From Nitriliruptoraceae bacterium (GTDB lineage: Bacteria > Actinomycetota > Nitriliruptoria > Nitriliruptorales > Nitriliruptoraceae), in contig SKTN01000361.1 of assembly GCA_007117945.1 (NCBI GenBank), forward strand, positions 1 to 10,936: 10,936 nucleotides of DNA, in the 5' to 3' direction. The translations under genes and the position numbers were made by a program. The notes under the pieces are model-generated. The model was not told where the DNA came from. It saw only the letters and a program-made list of their open reading frames with translations, and ran no database searches. Each line of letters opens with the position of its first letter. Within the stretch, counting starts at the first letter, position 1. Below, piece by piece: positions 8,078 through 10,936 of this stretch.

Positions 8078-9504
8078 CGCTCGGCCTGCTCGTGGGTGCG
8101 ATCGGCGAACAACACCCGGTTGACGACGGCCAACCCACCGGCCAGACCGGCGGCGATCAGGGTGAGCCACAGCAGGCCGGTGAGGCTGTCCAGCAGCGCA
8201 CGGAACCACACCATCGCCACGCCGAGCACCACCATCAGGGCGCCACCGATGAGCTTCAGCAGCCGGCCGTGCCGCTCCTCGAACCGGCTGATCCGCATCG
8301 TGGCGACGACCACCCCGAACAGGATCAGTTCCAGCCCGACGTAGATGAACAGGTACAGGGCGAGCAGGCTCGCGAAGGTGGGACCCTGGGTCACGCCCAT
8401 GGTCTGCAGGGTGCCGGTCCACACCACGGGGAAGCCCATCGTGCAGGGCAGCTCGATCACGGCCACGCCCGCAGCCAGCACGACGGTGGTACCGAGCACC
8501 GCGGGCAGGGGCCGCTGCTCGTCGCGGATCGCGCGGCCACCGCGGTAGATGCGCGGCTTGAAGCGGTCCGGGATGGTGAAGGACAGGCCCTGCTTGTAGG
8601 CGAAGTAGTCCTTGATGTTGACGATGCCGAACAGCAGGGCGATCGCGCCCACCACCCAGCCAATCACCGCGATGTTGGCGAGCAGGCCCACCACGGTGAA
8701 CACCCCGACGATGAAGGCCCCGTAGATCAGCCCGGTCACGGTCAGGAAGGTCACCCCCACCGCGATGACGCGGGCCCGCGACGCCCCGACGTTGAGCACC
8801 ATCGCGAGCAGGACGGCGAGCACCCACAGCGAGCACGGGTTGAAGCCGTCCACGAAGGCGATCAGCGCGGTCACCCCGACCGCGGAACGACCGGCGAGGT
8901 CCACCTCGCCGACGACCGGCAGGTTGATGGAGGTGTCGCCCACCTCGGTCACGTCCGTGGTGTCGCCCGCCACCTCGCCCAGGGCCGGATCCGCCGCCTG
9001 CTGGCCCGCGACCGCGTCGCTGGTGACCAGGGTGTGCACCGCGCGGGTGATCTCCCGGGACACCTGGTCGTTGAACCCGACCCAGACCCGCTCACCGACG
9101 ACCGTGGTGGGCACGCCCGAGGCCCTGTGCCCCCGGGCGAGCAGCTCCTCCTCCCAACGGGCGTGGGCCTCGGGCTCGGCGACCTCGTGGCGGACCACCT
9201 CGAGGGGCTCGCCGAAGGTCTCCTCCAGATCCTCGAGGTAGACCTCCATCTCCTGGCAGAAGGGACAGGTCGCCGTACCGAAGTACAACAGCTCGACCCG
9301 GCCGTCGTCGGTGACGGCACCGGCGAGTTCCTCGTCCACCTCGCCGGCCGCCAGCTGCGGGCCGTCGGTGGCCTGCCCCCGCTCCCCGGCCGCAGCCACA
9401 CCGGCGGTCACCAGCGGCGCGATCACCAGGGTGAGCGCGACGCTGATCAGCAGCAGGACACGCAGGCGCAGATCGAGCCACCGACGCGGGAACAGTACGG
9501 ACAC
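8074..9504 (-). CDS. Thioredoxin-like/CcdA-DsbD-like membrane fusion protein
   Basis: The 476-residue protein probably moves reducing equivalents across the membrane through thiol-disulfide exchange. A hydrophobic N-terminal segment (about 14-38) is a signal or anchor. Next comes a thioredoxin-like domain (about 55-165) with the dithiol site C80-P-F-C83 and a likely cis-proline loop at V131-P132, presumably outside the membrane. A linker (165-200) leads to some six or seven membrane helices (about 208-465). Two of these carry conserved-looking cysteines, DGFNPC (C224) and IELPC (C354), in the places where CcdA and DsbD keep their redox pair, although the surrounding motifs differ from classical CcdA. 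The GTG start is well supported by GGGAGG five bases upstream. No cytochrome c maturation gene is adjacent. General thiol-electron transfer is a safer call than haem-protein maturation. Domain identities are confident; the partner is unknown. Confidence 0.85.
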   Translation of the reverse strand: MSVLFPRRWLDLRLRVLLLISVALTLVIAPLVTAGVAAAGERGQATDGPQLAAGEVDEELAGAVTDDGRVELLYFGTATCPFCQEMEVYLEDLEETFGEPLEVVRHEVAEPEAHARWEEELLARGHRASGVPTTVVGERVWVGFNDQVSREITRAVHTLVTSDAVAGQQAADPALGEVAGDTTDVTEVGDTSINLPVVGEVDLAGRSAVGVTALIAFVDGFNPCSLWVLAVLLAMVLNVGASRARVIAVGVTFLTVTGLIYGAFIVGVFTVVGLLANIAVIGWVVGAIALLFGIVNIKDYFAYKQGLSFTIPDRFKPRIYRGGRAIRDEQRPLPAVLGTTVVLAAGVAVIELPCTMGFPVVWTGTLQTMGVTQGPTFASLLALYLFIYVGLELILFGVVVATMRISRFEERHGRLLKLIGGALMVVLGVAMVWFRALLDSLTGLLWLTLIAAGLAGGLAVVNRVLFADRTHEQAER

Positions 9505-9509
9505 GGCAA

Positions 9510-9515
9510 CCTCCC
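9510..9515 (-). promoter_or_regulatory. Ribosome binding site of the thioredoxin-CcdA gene
   Basis: On the minus strand GGGAGG lies five bases before the GTG at 9504. It is a near-consensus Shine-Dalgarno and fixes that GTG as the start. Confidence 0.8.
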
Positions 9516-9565
9516 GACCGCGTCAGGGTGGCGCGTGGCAGGCCATGACGACGCAGGCGAGGGTC

Positions 9566-9611
9566 CCTGCCGGGGAGGGCCGAGCGTCCCCTCCTGCCGC
9601 GGGTCGGCAGG
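9566..9611 (-). terminator. Overlapping hairpins between the CBS and thioredoxin-CcdA genes
   Basis: A perfect hairpin, CCTGCCG (9593-9599), loop CGGGT, CGGCAGG (9605-9611), lies 46 bases beyond the CBS stop. A second stem, GGAGGG (9574-9579) with CCCTCC (9589-9594), shares bases with it, so the two exclude each other. A further CCTGCCG at 9566-9572 could replace the first arm. No T-run follows. This is a candidate U-less terminator or attenuator upstream of the thioredoxin-CcdA start. Confidence 0.4.
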
Positions 9612-9657
9612 TCGTGGATCGCGCTCAGGCCGCGCCGATGCGGACCGGGCCGGTGGG

Positions 9658-10098
9658 TCAGTAGCTGCCGGCGACGTAGGCCTTGAGCTGTTCCGCGGTC
9701 TCCGAGAGGTCATCGATCCGCGAGCGCACGACGTCGCCGACGGAGACGATGCCGAGCAGTTCCTGCTCCACGATCACCGGCACGTGGCGGTGGCGGCCCC
9801 GGGTCATCAGCGCCGCGACGTCGTCGACCCGGTCCTCGGGGGCACAGGCGGGCAGGTCCGTGCTCATCACCTCGGTGGCGGCGGCCTCCAGCACCGGTGG
9901 CCCCGACCGGCCGAGGGCGTGCACCACGTCCCGTTCGCTGACCAGCCCCTGGAACCGATCGGCGTCGTCGACGACCACCACCGCCCCGATCCCGTGGCGG
10001 GTGAGCAGGGCGATCACCTCGACCAGGCGCGCGGTGGCGCCGACGGTGACCACCTCGTGGCCCTTGTGGGCGAGGATGTCCGCGATCCTGACCGACAT
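9658..10098 (-). CDS. Stand-alone twin-CBS domain protein
   Basis: A 146-residue cytoplasmic protein made of two CBS motifs, which together form one Bateman module that binds adenine nucleotides or related ligands and reports energy or redox state. CBS1 (about 6-64) ends in GLVSERDVV (51-59). CBS2 (about 73-130) contains MTRGRHRHVPVIV (98-110) and ends in GIVSVGDVV (116-124). The final helix, LSETAEQLKAYVAGSY, matches the ending common in this small family. ATG 10098 is chosen because GGAGG (10109-10105) lies six bases upstream; the open frame continues further upstream but reads as non-coding. The gene lies between a universal stress gene (157-base gap) and the thioredoxin-CcdA gene (159 bases to its start codon), on the same strand. 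The ligand and the target are unknown. Confidence 0.9.
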   Translation of the reverse strand: MSVRIADILAHKGHEVVTVGATARLVEVIALLTRHGIGAVVVVDDADRFQGLVSERDVVHALGRSGPPVLEAAATEVMSTDLPACAPEDRVDDVAALMTRGRHRHVPVIVEQELLGIVSVGDVVRSRIDDLSETAEQLKAYVAGSY

Positions 10099-10104
10099 GA
10101 CCGA

Positions 10105-10109
10105 CCTCC
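10105..10109 (-). promoter_or_regulatory. Ribosome binding site of the CBS gene
   Basis: GGAGG on the minus strand, six bases before ATG 10098. It rules out the longer open frame that begins at 10392 inside the universal stress gene. Confidence 0.75.
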
Positions 10110-10255
10110 GCTCCCAGGGACTCCCGTGCCGGGGCGATCGTTGCACGACGACGCCGTTGCGTCCACCAACCTGGCGCGACCGGGCCGGGGTGGGGAGCCG
10201 GGGCCGGACGGACGCGGGGCCTGGGGAACCGTGGTCGGGCGAACGGGGGGCGCGA

Positions 10256-10786
10256 TCAGCCGCCGTCGATGCCGCGCACCACCACCACCGGGCAGGGAGC
10301 GTGCTGGACGCACTGCTGGGACACCGAGCCGAGGAGCAACCCGCGGAAGCCTCCGCGCCCCCGGGAGCCCACCACCAGCAGCTCAGCGCCACGGGAGCTG
10401 CGGATCAGTACCTCGGCGGGACGCCCACCGGCGATCACCTCGGTGGTGATCGCCACATCCCCGTGGGGGGTGTCCGATGCCGCGCGTGCGGCTCGTACCA
10501 GGTCCGAGAGCATCGCCTCGGCGTGCTCCTGCGCCACTCGGTGGCGCTCCTCACGCCAGCGGGCCTCGGCCTCGGTGAGGTGCGCAGCGATCTTGGCATC
10601 GGGGGCGTAGGCGTAGGAGCCAGAGTAGGGGTTGACCCCGGACTCCACCTCGTAGGTGGTGATCAGGTGGAGGGTGTCGCCGGTGCGCGCCGCCTGCCGG
10701 TACGCCCAGGCGAGCGCATCGTGCGCTGCGGAGGACCCGTCGACACCGACGACGATGCGTCCGGCCCGTGGGGTGTCTGCTGCCAT
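10256..10786 (-). CDS. Universal stress protein (UspA family), ATP-binding type
   Basis: A 176-residue single-domain universal stress protein, usually a cytoplasmic dimer that binds ATP and supports survival under starvation, hypoxia or other stress. The first strand and loop are IVVGVDGSSAAHDALAWA (11-28, with D16). The nucleotide loop G-x2-G-x9-G-S is intact: G140, G143, G153, S154 in VVGSRGRGGFRGLLLGSVS. The protein ends in HAPCPVVVVRG as is typical. It carries two cysteines near the end (C159, C165), the second common in the family. A longer-than-usual insert (about 48-85, with VNPYSGSYAYAP) precedes the central helix. ATG 10786 has AGGAG six bases upstream. Nested repeats occupy the region immediately before it. 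It heads a same-strand set with the CBS and thioredoxin-CcdA genes, consistent with a stress role. Confidence 0.93.
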   Translation of the reverse strand: MAADTPRAGRIVVGVDGSSAAHDALAWAYRQAARTGDTLHLITTYEVESGVNPYSGSYAYAPDAKIAAHLTEAEARWREERHRVAQEHAEAMLSDLVRAARAASDTPHGDVAITTEVIAGGRPAEVLIRSSRGAELLVVGSRGRGGFRGLLLGSVSQQCVQHAPCPVVVVRGIDGG

Positions 10787-10792
10787 GCTCCA

Positions 10793-10797
10793 CTCCT
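10793..10797 (-). promoter_or_regulatory. Ribosome binding site of the universal stress gene
   Basis: AGGAG on the minus strand, six bases before ATG 10786. Its first base is the last base of the GTGGACA repeat arm, so pairing of that arm could affect access to it. Confidence 0.75.
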
Positions 10798-10853
10798 GTC
10801 CACGATCGGACTCCGACCACCCCGGGCGGTGGCGGACTCCCGTCCTGTGGACA
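10797..10853 (-). promoter_or_regulatory. Nested repeats upstream of the universal stress gene
   Basis: Outer arms TGTCCAC (10797-10803) and GTGGACA (10847-10853) are exact complements. Within them lie CCACC (10817-10821) and GGTGG (10828-10832), centred at almost the same point, and two direct copies of CGGACTCC (10807-10814 and 10833-10840). The concentric layout suggests either a complex operator or a leader RNA fold next to the Shine-Dalgarno. The remainder to 10936 holds no gene I can support. A GTG at 10876 or 10900 on the plus strand opens a frame that runs off the edge, but with too little sequence to judge. Confidence 0.4.
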
Positions 10854-10936
10854 CCAGGGTCGCACGGAACGCGGCGTGGCCGCTACGGGCGGTGGTCCCG
10901 TGGACGCACGGCCGGTCGGGATCCTCGCTGCGGTCC

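Noticed and set aside
9505..10255. DosR-type hypoxia boxes near the CBS and universal stress genes
   Set aside because: Such genes are often DosR targets in mycobacteria, so I looked for the GGGAC-N-GTCCC-like palindrome. Only partial GGGACTCCC and GGGTCCC strings occur, not the full motif.
8092..10449. 785-codon open frame on the plus strand
   Set aside because: It runs opposite the thioredoxin-CcdA, CBS and universal stress genes and reads as His/Asp/Gly/Gln repeats without any recognisable fold. The minus-strand genes have motifs and ribosome sites.
10876..10936. Possible plus-strand gene starting at GTG 10876 or 10900 and leaving the window
   Set aside because: Only about 20 codons are visible, with no clear ribosome site and no recognisable motif.

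Overview
The window is very GC-rich, densely coded DNA on which nearly every codon ends in G or C. Gene content and start-codon usage (ATG and GTG, tight or overlapping junctions) suggest a chromosomal segment of a high-GC actinobacterium, perhaps a deep-branching class such as Nitriliruptoria or Acidimicrobiia. The taxonomic guess is inference only. No tRNA, rRNA, insertion sequence, phage gene or CRISPR array is visible, and no gene-free stretch reaches 300 bases.

Left block (1-3850, minus strand): a HEAT-repeat protein is followed, with overlapping stop and start, by an HD-GYP domain protein. Both carry a related N-terminal alpha/beta module, so they look like partners in one signalling apparatus. 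After the HD-GYP stop comes a fragment with the G-box half of a histidine-kinase ATPase domain. It has no usable start and runs off the window edge.

Middle block (3851-8077, plus strand): a divergent control region with three copies of an 8-base element separates the left block from an EntS/MFS_3-like transporter. Then come a 184-base gap with a perfect hairpin and a promoter-like hexamer, the ribosome-associated GTPase TypA/BipA, and 24 bases later a GNAT acetyltransferase that is probably co-transcribed with typA.

Right block (8074-10786, minus strand): in transcription order, a universal stress protein with an intact ATP-binding loop, a stand-alone twin-CBS protein, and a membrane protein fusing an extracytoplasmic thioredoxin-like domain (CPFC) to a CcdA/DsbD-like electron-carrier domain. 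Gaps of about 155 bases separate these, and each gene has a clear Shine-Dalgarno sequence. The set reads as an energy/redox stress neighbourhood. The last gene converges on the acetyltransferase and their stop codons interlock in a CTAG.

The most distinctive items are the coupled HEAT/HD-GYP pair with a shared sensor-like module, the thioredoxin-CcdA fusion with atypical membrane cysteine motifs, and the nested repeats that end at the Shine-Dalgarno of the universal stress gene.
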